Source: Sphingomonadales bacterium (GTDB taxonomy: Bacteria; Pseudomonadota; Alphaproteobacteria; Sphingomonadales; Sphingomonadaceae). From it: a stretch of 64,000 bases of DNA. The position numbers were made by a program, and so were the translations under genes. Positions within the stretch are counted from its first letter, which is position 1. The number at the start of each line of letters is the position of its first letter. A model generated the notes under the pieces. That model was not told the DNA's origin and ran no database searches. It worked only from the letters and a program-made list of their open reading frames with translations. The stretch is taken from positions 124,001 through 188,000 of the forward strand of contig JAIXWO010000021.1 in the NCBI GenBank assembly GCA_027491235.1, given 5' to 3'. Positions 46,684 to 54,203 of this stretch are shown one piece after another.

Positions 46684-47091
46684 ATGACCTTCGACATTGA
46701 TGCGTACATTGCCGACTTCAACGCGGCCTGCGGTCGCAACGAATCCGAGATGATCGACCGCTACTTCACCGAAGACCTCGTGATGGAGGGCCCTGACCGC
46801 ACGACACGGGGCCGCGAACCATGGTTGCAAACCTTGATTCACGCACACGACGGTGTCACCGAGCGGCTGGAGTTGCTGCGCGTGGTGCGCGAAGGATCAC
46901 GTATCATGGCAGAGCTGGATGGGTATTTCTTGGCCCACAAGGACCGACCGGACTTTGCGATCCATCCCCTTATGGCCGGACAGGAGCTGCGCACGCGCTT
47001 CCTTGCATCTTATGATATCCGGGGTGACCAGATCAGCCGTCTGCTTCTCACCTGGTGGCCAGCGCGCCCGGTCACGCCGTCTGCATCTTAA
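46684..47091 (+). CDS. SnoaL/NTF2-like protein
   Basis: A 135-residue protein of the SnoaL-like NTF2 fold: FDIDAYIADFNAACGRNES, YFTEDLVMEGPDRTTRG, then LRTRFLASYDIRGDQISRL. Members act as isomerases, hydrolases or accessory proteins in aromatic and polyketide metabolism. Catalytic residues cannot be assigned. ATG 46684 has TTGGAGAACATC upstream. It is part of the P450/monooxygenase operon. Confidence 0.75.
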   Translation: MTFDIDAYIADFNAACGRNESEMIDRYFTEDLVMEGPDRTTRGREPWLQTLIHAHDGVTERLELLRVVREGSRIMAELDGYFLAHKDRPDFAIHPLMAGQELRTRFLASYDIRGDQISRLLLTWWPARPVTPSAS

Positions 47092-47145
47092 CCAGCGCTT
47101 TTCCGGGAGCCTGGGATCATCCCTTAAGCGAGAGGGCGCTTTGCG

Positions 47146-47658
47146 ATGAGCATTCAAATTGCGGAGCTCAGCACAGGCGAGCTCCAGCTGAAGCAGGTCC
47201 TTCGGCATATGCCGGCGCCTGTGGGGCTCGTGACCAGCTACGATACCAATACGGGAGAGCCGGTGGGGCTCGCCATGTCAGCCCTGATGCCGGTCAGTCT
47301 TGATCCTTGCGCGATGGCGATTTGCGTCAATCGGTCGGGGTCGGCCTATGGCGCGATGATCCAGGCCGGTCGGTTCTGCATCAACCTGCTCGGGCCCGAC
47401 CTTGCGCATCACATGCGACCGTTTGCCGATCCGGCAGCGCGGGACGAGCGTTTCGTCCATGCCGACTGGGCAGAGCACGGACGGATCCGTTTCATCCGCT
47501 GTGCGCCTGCGAGCATCTTTTGCACGATCCGCCAGACCAGCAGCTTCGGCACGCACGACCTTTTGGTTGGTGAGGTCGATGAGATTATCGGCAGTGGTAC
47601 GTCCGAAATCCTCGGCTGGGCCAACGGGGGGTTGGGCCTGCTAAGTTCTCTCGGTTGA
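47146..47658 (+). CDS. flavin reductase, partner of the two-component monooxygenase
   Basis: A 170-residue flavin reductase of the HpaC/HsaB fold. LKQVLRHMPAPVGLVTSYD opens the domain, followed by GLAMSALMPVSLDPCAMAICVNRSG, a flavin-binding segment, and a C-terminal FGTHDLLVGEVDEI. It should supply FMNH2 or FADH2 by NAD(P)H oxidation. It is the last gene of the operon whose second gene encodes the matching oxygenase. A convergent pchF-like gene follows. Confidence 0.87.
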   Translation: MSIQIAELSTGELQLKQVLRHMPAPVGLVTSYDTNTGEPVGLAMSALMPVSLDPCAMAICVNRSGSAYGAMIQAGRFCINLLGPDLAHHMRPFADPAARDERFVHADWAEHGRIRFIRCAPASIFCTIRQTSSFGTHDLLVGEVDEIIGSGTSEILGWANGGLGLLSSLG

Positions 47659-47781
47659 CGCTTTGCGCGGGTGCCGCCTCCGGCTGCTAGTGTGGCCGAG
47701 AGGTTGACCGCTTATGAGCAGAAGCCTGTTGCCACCCTGATAGGCGTGCCGCAGACTTTCGGTACTTCGACGATCGCCATA

Positions 47782-49326
47782 TCAGGCGATTCCCGATTTG
47801 CCGGGGGCAAGGATGTGGTTGGGATCGAGCGCCTGCTTCAGCCGCCGGTTGAGTGCCCTTTGCGGCTCACCATAATAGGCGGCCGTTTTCTCCATCACCG
47901 GCGTGCCCGCGCGGTAGACCGGATATCCAGCCTGCGAAGTCACATCGATGACCTCATTGTAGCAGGCCTTCGCGCGGTCCAGCTCTTCGGGATTGTCGCG
48001 ATCGAACAGCAGCAGGGATGCCGCGTCGAAATGGCGGCCGCTATAGCCGCTCATATAGCCGCCGAAGAAATCGAACCCGTGCTTGTCGAGTACGCCGCGC
48101 ATGAGGCGGTAGACAGCCTCCGCGTCAGCCGATTTTGCCGGGATGACCGGGGCGAACCATGCTCCGCCGGCGCCGCGGTAGTTGAAGATGGCGAAGTCTT
48201 CGAGCGAGAGCTTGTCGGTCCCCAGCATCTTGATGTTGTTCAGCATCAGAACGCCTGCGCCAGTCACCTCCTCCTCGCGCTGGAAACGGGCGCCGATCTT
48301 CTCCATCGCTGCCTTGACCACGCCGAGATTGAGGTCGACCTGTTCCCTGCTGCCATAGAGCGTACCGCTGGCGCTCCACAGCGGGATGTTGATCTGCTTG
48401 GCCACGCCCTCCCACATGGCATCGGGCACCGCACCCGGGCCTTTGTAGAAATCGGCGCGCTTCTGCGTCAGGGCGATACCATAGCCCATGTGGAACAGCA
48501 TCGCGGTATCGATCACGCCATCCATGCGCAGATCGCGGATCACGTCGATGGCCTTGAACGCGGCCTTTTCATTGTCGAAACCGGCCACCCAAGTTGTGTG
48601 CGCCGCAGGCTTCTTCATCAGCCATAGGCCGAGCTTGGTCACGATGCCGAAGTTGGATTGCAGGAACAGTCCATCAACCCAAGGGCCATATCCCCAGCGG
48701 TAGCATTGCCAGGTCTTGGCGTTTTCCACGCCGCCCATGGCGGTGCGCACCACCGATCCATCGGCGAGGACCACTTCCATGCCAGAGAAATTCTGCGCCT
48801 GTTCCTGATAGCGCGTATAGCCCATCCCGCGTTCGAGCGTGTAGCCCATTGGGCCGACGACAGGGGCGGGCGCCGGCTTGTTGATCCAGTAGGGCAGGTT
48901 GTTCTCTTTGAGGTAATCGTCGATCTGCTTGAACGTCACGCCGGGTTCGATCAGCGCCGTCCCCAATTCAGGATCGATCTCGAGGATTTTGTTCATTCGC
49001 TTCAGATCGAGCACCATCTGGCCCGCCGTTGCCGGCGCGGCCTCTCCATATCCGAAGTTGCGTCCGGCGGAGATGGTCCACAGCGGGATGCGGTACTTGT
49101 TGCTCACCGCGAGAATCTTCTGGATATCCTCAACCGAACCGGCCGAAATCGCACCGCAGGGCATGTGCTTCTCGATCTTGTCGGGAACCATCAAGCGCGC
49201 ATAAGGCGCGAGCCGTTCGGGTTCGGCGACGACGTTTTCTTCACCAACGATGGCGCGGTATTCGAGCAGCGCTGCTTCGAACTGTGACCGTGAAACGCCG
49301 GGCGGGAGAGTGGCTTGGTTTGACAT
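47782..49326 (-). CDS. pchF: p-cresol methylhydroxylase-type flavoprotein (4-alkylphenol oxidising)
   Basis: A 514-residue VAO/PCMH-family flavoenzyme. The N-terminal FAD-binding (PP) domain has KIEKHMPCGAISAG, WTISAGRNFGYGEAAPA and PGVTFKQIDDYL; the substrate domain has GPWVDGLFLQSNFGIVTKL. The start of the series, SAGRNFGYG, matches PCMH and eugenol hydroxylase flavoproteins. It dehydrogenates the 4-alkyl group of a phenol to a quinone methide, which adds water to give the alcohol. No signal peptide is seen. The covalent FAD Tyr (Tyr384 in PCMH) was not assigned. The order cytochrome, X, flavoprotein matches pchC-pchX-pchF. Confidence 0.87.
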   Translation of the reverse strand: MSNQATLPPGVSRSQFEAALLEYRAIVGEENVVAEPERLAPYARLMVPDKIEKHMPCGAISAGSVEDIQKILAVSNKYRIPLWTISAGRNFGYGEAAPATAGQMVLDLKRMNKILEIDPELGTALIEPGVTFKQIDDYLKENNLPYWINKPAPAPVVGPMGYTLERGMGYTRYQEQAQNFSGMEVVLADGSVVRTAMGGVENAKTWQCYRWGYGPWVDGLFLQSNFGIVTKLGLWLMKKPAAHTTWVAGFDNEKAAFKAIDVIRDLRMDGVIDTAMLFHMGYGIALTQKRADFYKGPGAVPDAMWEGVAKQINIPLWSASGTLYGSREQVDLNLGVVKAAMEKIGARFQREEEVTGAGVLMLNNIKMLGTDKLSLEDFAIFNYRGAGGAWFAPVIPAKSADAEAVYRLMRGVLDKHGFDFFGGYMSGYSGRHFDAASLLLFDRDNPEELDRAKACYNEVIDVTSQAGYPVYRAGTPVMEKTAAYYGEPQRALNRRLKQALDPNHILAPGKSGIA

Positions 49327-49346
49327 GGTCGGTATCCTGTTTGAAG

Positions 49347-49829
49347 TCAGCGCAGGGCGAGCGCGATATAGGTAGGCCCGGCGGAAGAAGATGTCAGAGC
49401 CAGCTGGGCCGGGTCAGAGCCCAGTGCCAGCCTTTTGCCGATGGCCAGCCTTCTGCCGATGGAATGCGCCCACTCGGACTGATCTTCACCCTGGGGCGCG
49501 TGGACTGCGGTGCGCGACATCATGGCAAGGCGACAATCCATTGCGGCCTCTTCGACCAACAGCGCCATGGCCGGCTCGACCAGGGCAAGGAAGAGGCTCC
49601 CCGGCGCTGCGGCCATAGCCTCGACCAAAGACTGGTACCCATTTGCCGAGGCGAGAGGGGCCGCAAGAAGCCCGGCGGCGGCGCCTTTGGCAAAGGCGCG
49701 GTCGGTATCGAGGCCGGTACCGATGGCTGTGATTGCCCCCGTCGAGGCAAAGGCGGTACCGGTGCTGCTCCCCAGGACGACGGCTGAAAGGGCAGCCGTC
49801 TTCAGGAATACCCTCCGGTTGCTCCTCAT
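49347..49829 (-). CDS. Tat-signal protein between cytochrome and flavoprotein (PchX position)
   Basis: A 160-residue protein with a Tat-type signal: SNRRVFLKTAALSAVVLG then GTAFA as a likely cleavage end. The mature part is Ala/Leu-rich with no motif I recognise. It lies exactly where pchX sits in P. putida pchACXF, between the cytochrome and flavoprotein genes. It overlaps the cytochrome gene by ATGA and ends 21 bp before pchF. PchX has no established function. An escort role in export of the flavoprotein is proposed as inference. Confidence 0.7.
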   Translation of the reverse strand: MRSNRRVFLKTAALSAVVLGSSTGTAFASTGAITAIGTGLDTDRAFAKGAAAGLLAAPLASANGYQSLVEAMAAAPGSLFLALVEPAMALLVEEAAMDCRLAMMSRTAVHAPQGEDQSEWAHSIGRRLAIGKRLALGSDPAQLALTSSSAGPTYIALALR

Positions 49830-50233
49830 GGCTTGCTCTTCCCGGGTTGTTGCGCAGGAGCGGGGGGCATCGGCGGGGCGGGCGGGGCCGGGCTTTCTGA
49901 GATCCACCGGGCCAACGCATCAAGCTCACGATTGGAAATGTCGGATTCTCTGAAGGAAAGCATTCCACCGGGTCCGTTCCGCACGAATAACTTGATCGAT
50001 TCAGGATCCAGCTTGCGGCCCAATAGGTCAGGCGCCACGCGTACGCCCGGAGCAACCATGTGCCCGTGGCAATATTTGCAACTCGCGCCGTAAATCTGTT
50101 CGGGCGAGCGTGTCGCACTCGCCTCAACTGGCGAGAAACCCTGACCAGCCAGAAGGCCGATGCCAGCGACCGCCGAAATGGCGAGCGCTACTGTCAGGCC
50201 CTTTCGCCGCTTTGGAGTTGGGTCGGTCTCCAT
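49826..50233 (-). CDS. pchC: c-type cytochrome subunit of PCMH-type enzyme
   Basis: A 135-residue class I cytochrome c with a short basic N-terminus, a hydrophobic signal/anchor (residues about 12-33), haem motif CKYCH (Cys52, Cys55, His56) and a likely axial Met in NGPGGMLSFRES. A Pro/Ala-rich tail ends the protein. It accepts electrons from the flavoprotein in the periplasm. The start at 50233 has AGGAGGATT upstream. It is the first gene of the operon and overlaps the Tat-signal gene. The downstream tail with repeated PPAP/PPMPP is unusual. Confidence 0.85.
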   Translation of the reverse strand: METDPTPKRRKGLTVALAISAVAGIGLLAGQGFSPVEASATRSPEQIYGASCKYCHGHMVAPGVRVAPDLLGRKLDPESIKLFVRNGPGGMLSFRESDISNRELDALARWISESPAPPAPPMPPAPAQQPGKSKP

Positions 50234-50272
50234 GATCGAATCCTCCTGCGCAGTGCAACTGGCGTTCAAAAC

Positions 50273-50287
50273 TGTACTGTATAGTAC
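50273..50287. promoter_or_regulatory. operator half 1 of the tetR/pch control region
   Basis: Contains TGTACTGTATAGT (50273-50285) and the perfect palindrome GTACT-GTAT-AGTAC (50274-50287). It overlaps the downstream edge of the pch -10 element. The reverse complement recurs at 50324-50336 with one mismatch. Confidence 0.6.
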
Positions 50288-50315
50288 GTATAATGATCCA
50301 CCCATCGCCCGTCAA
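50287..50315 (-). promoter_or_regulatory. sigma-70 promoter of the pchC-X-F operon
   Basis: TTGACG (50310-50315) and TATACG (50287-50292) with a 17-bp spacer on the minus strand, leading to the cytochrome start 54 bp downstream. Both operator copies flank it. Confidence 0.65.
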
Positions 50316-50323
50316 TGAACTAA

Positions 50324-50336
50324 ACTATACGGTACA
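50324..50336. promoter_or_regulatory. operator half 2 of the tetR/pch control region
   Basis: ACTATACGGTACA, the reverse complement of which is TGTACCGTATAGT, 12 of 13 identical to the site at 50273-50285. It sits just upstream of the pch -35 element. Confidence 0.6.
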
Positions 50337-50417
50337 CTTGATACTTGACCGAGGCGGTGCCATCCGCCTTTCGAGCTGGCATTTCGTGCCGGCGCGGATC
50401 TTGACGAGGACAACGGC

Positions 50418-51050
50418 GTGATCGGAGCTGAAAAGCCGAAGCAGCTGCGTAAGGGAGCGCGTCGGGAGGCGATTCTCGATGTTGCCGCGCCAGCCTTTCT
50501 TGAGCATGGCTATGCTCGGATCTCGCTGTCGGCAATTGCCGCGCAAGTCGGTGGGTCCAAGGCCACCATGTGGCGTCACTTTCCGTCCAAGGCCGACCTG
50601 TTCGCTGCCGTGCTCGAGCGGCAGACGGAGAGCTTTCGCGAAAGCCTAGATGCGGTGCTCAGGCAGAGGCGCACCTTGCGCGAAACCCTGCGCGATTTCT
50701 GCGTGGCTTACATGGTAAAGCTCAATAGTGAGGAGGCCATCGCGCTTCATCGCCTGGTCATCGCCGAAGCCGCTCGCTTCCCTGAGATAGGAGAGATCTT
50801 CTACCGGCAGGGTCCGGCGCTGGTGAATCGGCTTTTGACCGAAGCGATTGCTGAGGCCTGCAGACGCGGCGATCTGGGGCCGTGCGATGCTGAAGCGGCG
50901 GCGCGCTACATCACCTCCATGTGCCTGTCCGGCAGATTCCAGCATATGCTTTACGGGATCGGGAACCACGAGAGCGACGAGGATCATTTCCATGAAGCCG
51001 AGCGAATTGTAGATTTTTTCATGAAGGGATTGGGAGCCGATCCAGCCTGA
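50418..51050 (+). CDS. TetR/AcrR-family regulator of the pch-like operon
   Basis: A 210-residue TetR protein. The helix-turn-helix is IAAQVGGSKATMWRHFPSKADLF; a C-terminal ligand-binding domain resembles AefR-like regulators (LRDFCVAYMVKLNSEEAIALHRL region). Start is GTG at 50418. It is divergent from pchC with inverted operators in the 184-bp spacer, so it is probably the autoregulated repressor of both. The inducer is likely the alkylphenol or a product (inference). Confidence 0.85.
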   Translation: MIGAEKPKQLRKGARREAILDVAAPAFLEHGYARISLSAIAAQVGGSKATMWRHFPSKADLFAAVLERQTESFRESLDAVLRQRRTLRETLRDFCVAYMVKLNSEEAIALHRLVIAEAARFPEIGEIFYRQGPALVNRLLTEAIAEACRRGDLGPCDAEAAARYITSMCLSGRFQHMLYGIGNHESDEDHFHEAERIVDFFMKGLGADPA

Positions 51051-51063
51051 CCGAATAGCGCCC

Positions 51064-53760
51064 CTAAAGAATGCCCACCATGCGGGCTCGGCGCACGACG
51101 GTCTTGCGATCCCCGGCATCAAGCTTCTGGAACAGGTTCTTAACGTGCCATTTCACCGTTTCCTCGCCCAGACCCATCGCCATGGCGATCTCCTTGTTGC
51201 TCATGTGGCTGGCAAGATGACACACGACATCGAATTCACGAGGGGTCAGCAGCCCTCCATTTTGCCGCGCGGGGGAAGGCTGGAGCGAGCGATGTTGAAC
51301 CGGCGCGACGAGCAGTGGTGATGCGTTATCCGCGACCGGCACGAACTCCGACATCAGACGAACCAGACCTGCTGCCGTGCAGATACTCTTTGCCTCGGCC
51401 ATGTCTTCCGAAGCGGACGGTTGGTTGAGCCTGTCTCTTGCTTTTGCCCTGAGAAACAGCGCGCGAGCCGTATCGGCCCCGCGTTGCAACCGGTTTGCTC
51501 CATCTAGTGCCTTTGTAGCGGCTGTTTCCGCACTCTCCAGCTGCGCAATGTTGCCTGCAGCGCAATTGGCGGTCGCTCGGGCCAGGTTGGCCTGAACCAG
51601 GCAAAAGCTGCGGATTGCGGGGTGAAAGCTGGCAGGCAAACTTGCGCACAGTTCCTCCAACCGGTCTGCGTCATGGCCTGCGGTATGCAAACGGCCATAG
51701 CGGGCGTTGAGTTGTGCCGAGGCGTTCAGGGCAGCGGCTTGCATACGCGGGCTGCCACGCGCCAAGCCTTCTTCCATGAGGGACGAAATGCGGTCGCTGG
51801 CACGGTCTTGCCGACCTTCATCACAGGCAAGCTCTGCAAGAGTGGTGCATGATGCGATGACCGCTTCGGGAATGCACTCTCGGTTGATGATGAGACTGCG
51901 CTGCGACAGAACGCGAGCTGCCTCGGCCGCATCTCCGCTTGCCAGTGCGGCTTCTGCCAGCAGCGCAGCAAGAGTAAGGGCTGCGCGTGAACGGCGGTCC
52001 ATGCTGGCCTCAGCGCTGGTCAATCCCTGACGAAGGATGCCCGCCGCTGTGAGCGGCTTGCCCTCCCATAGATAGCTGAGACCACGGAGGGCCTCGGCAA
52101 AACTCAACGAGACCGGCGCAATTGGTCTGGATGGGTTCGGAGCAATCAGATGCATGTTCAAGCACTGGCGACCCGTTTCGGGCCGCCCCGATAGGATCGC
52201 CCGATGAGCGAGTGAGACCGAGTGAATGACCATTTGCGATGGTTCGGCATATTTGGGCGGTGCCGGCCAGCGCTGCGGCAAGAGATCCCAATTGTCGTGA
52301 TCATCGTTATGGGCAGAAGCTGCGGATTGGATCAGATCCGCTTCGTACCGTTCAAATTCTCCAGCATTCGGATTGTTGCGGATGGCTTCAGCGAAGGATC
52401 TTGCTTCCTCCCCGCGATTGGTGTTGGCGAGCGCCCAACCTGCGGGAGCCCAGAAGCGGGGACGAGTTTCGATCTCCGCCGATGCAATCCGGCCGAGCCA
52501 TGCGACGATTTCAGCGTTTCTTCCCAGATCGATCAGGCGCCTGAGACTTGCCTCGGCCAGTTGAACTGCCCGCTGGGTATCACCGGCTATTTCGGCCTGA
52601 TTGGCCGCTTCCTCAAGCAGGCCATGTTCAGCATACCAGTTGGAGGCATTGAACGCGTTTTTGCGCAATTCTTCGGGTGGAAGACCGGCCTGCCGCCCGG
52701 TCAGGGCCTCTCGGGCTGATGGGTGAAGATGGAACCAGCCGCCTGATCCGTCGCTCACAACGATAGGCGTTTCAGCCGCCAGTCGTGTCAGAGTTTCTTC
52801 TGCATTGTCGACGCCAAGCACGGTGTCGAGAAGCCGAGGGTGAATTGGGTCGAGGTGCGCGGCGTATGTCAGCATCATCGCAACATCACTGGGCTGGCGA
52901 TCGACCACCTGCGAAAGCATGTAGTTGCCGATATCGGCCATATTGCGGGCATCGGATGCACTATCCGGACTGCGCAACCGGGCTGCGATACCGAGGCGCA
53001 CGCCAAGCGGCCAACCGGCGGCATGGCGCTGCAGCTCTATCGCGAATTGATCGAGATCCTCGCCCCGCATACCTATTTCTGCAATCTGCCGGACCAGGCG
53101 GACGGTTTCCTCCTCTCCAAGGCGCAGTTCACGTGCTGTTATCCGCATCATGGGGATGCTGGCGAGAAGGCCTGAATCGGCAAAGGTCCCGTTGGGCCGC
53201 AAGCTAACCGCAATGCGCAGGTTCGCGGGAGCGTTTGCGATCAGATATTCGATGGCCGGTCTAGCTTGCGAAGAGGCATGATCTGCATCGTCGAGCAGGA
53301 GGATCGTTTCCCCCGGCATCTGAGCTGTTTCGGCAAGCCAGGCGGTAATCGCCTGTTGCGGATCGGCGCAGCTTGCAACCCAAGCGAGGAATGCGGGCGA
53401 GAAAGCGTCGCTGCGGCTGAGCCGTGCGGCGGCATCGGCAAGGCAGGCAACGACTGTCGCAGCATCATCGCGCGAATCGATAGAAACCCACATGGCCTGG
53501 CGACCAGATACGAGCGCCTCGCGATACCACTGTGCCAACTGGCTGGTCTTTCCAAATCCATGCGGCGCGCAGATCTCGATCACGTGCAAGCCTGCTGCCA
53601 GCATCCGCTCGAGAGAGAGATGTCCTCGCACCAGAAAGCTTGGTGGTGAGCGTGGCGGGAGGGTTTTCAAGGACGAAGATTGGCCGGCCATGCTGCGCAT
53701 GATTGTGCGCTCCGCCTTGTCCGGTTCCCCCCTAACGCCCGAATCCGAACCCTTTTCCAT
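51064..53760 (-). CDS. MalT/LAL-type ATP-dependent LuxR regulator
   Basis: An 898-residue STAND-type regulator. Walker A is in APHGFGKTSQ, and a Walker B is around ILLLDDADHA. A long helical TPR-like middle is followed by a C-terminal LuxR helix-turn-helix with LTPREFDVVCHLASHMSNK and GLGEETVKWHVKNLFQKL. It would bind an inducer and ATP, form oligomers and activate transcription. The ATG at 53760 lacks a clear Shine-Dalgarno; ATG 53700 has GGAG upstream and may be the true start. It controls neighbouring catabolic genes by position, and is tail-to-tail with tetR. Confidence 0.88.
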   Translation of the reverse strand: MEKGSDSGVRGEPDKAERTIMRSMAGQSSSLKTLPPRSPPSFLVRGHLSLERMLAAGLHVIEICAPHGFGKTSQLAQWYREALVSGRQAMWVSIDSRDDAATVVACLADAAARLSRSDAFSPAFLAWVASCADPQQAITAWLAETAQMPGETILLLDDADHASSQARPAIEYLIANAPANLRIAVSLRPNGTFADSGLLASIPMMRITARELRLGEEETVRLVRQIAEIGMRGEDLDQFAIELQRHAAGWPLGVRLGIAARLRSPDSASDARNMADIGNYMLSQVVDRQPSDVAMMLTYAAHLDPIHPRLLDTVLGVDNAEETLTRLAAETPIVVSDGSGGWFHLHPSAREALTGRQAGLPPEELRKNAFNASNWYAEHGLLEEAANQAEIAGDTQRAVQLAEASLRRLIDLGRNAEIVAWLGRIASAEIETRPRFWAPAGWALANTNRGEEARSFAEAIRNNPNAGEFERYEADLIQSAASAHNDDHDNWDLLPQRWPAPPKYAEPSQMVIHSVSLAHRAILSGRPETGRQCLNMHLIAPNPSRPIAPVSLSFAEALRGLSYLWEGKPLTAAGILRQGLTSAEASMDRRSRAALTLAALLAEAALASGDAAEAARVLSQRSLIINRECIPEAVIASCTTLAELACDEGRQDRASDRISSLMEEGLARGSPRMQAAALNASAQLNARYGRLHTAGHDADRLEELCASLPASFHPAIRSFCLVQANLARATANCAAGNIAQLESAETAATKALDGANRLQRGADTARALFLRAKARDRLNQPSASEDMAEAKSICTAAGLVRLMSEFVPVADNASPLLVAPVQHRSLQPSPARQNGGLLTPREFDVVCHLASHMSNKEIAMAMGLGEETVKWHVKNLFQKLDAGDRKTVVRRARMVGIL

Positions 53761-53820
53761 TATTGCTACTTACCAAGACGAGGCGGCTTGGTCGATGTCC
53801 ACTTCGCAATCAGCCTGCAC

Positions 53821-53842
53821 GCCCCCCTCTACATGGGGGGGC
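53821..53842. repeat. C6-N8-G6 inverted repeat, copy 2
   Basis: GCCCCCC-TCTACATG-GGGGGGC, preceded by CAC. It begins 61 bp upstream of the regulator start at 53760. Same spacer length as copies 1 and 3. Confidence 0.65.
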
Positions 53843-53961
53843 ACACTCCAACAGGCGCGCGCGCATCTCATCCCTCGGATTTGCATCATTGCGATCCAGG
53901 AGAGAAGCAGGCGACCCCCACAATCGTTGGGCGCCGTGCGGTGCGGGTTGGAGGCGTTGCG

Positions 53962-54036
53962 GTGGTCCCTGAAATCCTTTTCGCCGGCGTCGGGATGACA
54001 CCATTTGGCCAGCCTATGCGCCGAACACTGCGGCAT
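53962..54036 (+). pseudogene. N-terminal remnant of a thiolase/SCP-x-type gene
   Basis: A GTG codon opens VVPEILFAGVGMTPFGQP, which reads like the start of SCP-2-type thiolases (xxVFVAGVGMTPFG). The homology stops after about 20 residues, where MRRTLRHSLAKSD replaces the expected helix. No catalytic Cys region follows before the stop. It probably marks a deletion of a thiolase gene upstream of the MDR gene. Confidence 0.4.
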
Positions 54037-54131
54037 AGCCTCGCGAAATCAGACCGGCTCTCCGATCGCAAGCGCTCGATTGCGCGGGGCATCGACACCC
54101 TTCGTCGCCGCCCAGTTGGAATGATGCTCAA

Positions 54132-54162
54132 GACAGACCGGTGCGCACGCTACCGGTCTGTC
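54132..54162. promoter_or_regulatory. perfect 11-bp inverted repeat before the MDR gene
   Basis: GACAGACCGGT/ACCGGTCTGTC with a 9-nt spacer, 41 bp before the start. A further half-site CAGACCGG lies at 54050-54057. It could be an operator for the MDR-SDR-SDR operon or a terminator-like hairpin; no T run follows. Confidence 0.5.
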
Positions 54163-54203
54163 GTCGGCCGCAAAATCTGAAACCCCGTTAAGGACCATTA
54201 CCC

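Larger units (their letters stand above)
53761..54203. other. 443-bp intergenic region with two inverted repeats and a gene remnant
   Basis: The spacer between the LAL regulator and the MDR gene. It holds the C6-N8-G6 repeat (53821-53842), a thiolase-like N-terminal remnant (53962-54036) and a perfect inverted repeat (54132-54162). No intact gene is seen. Confidence 0.6.
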
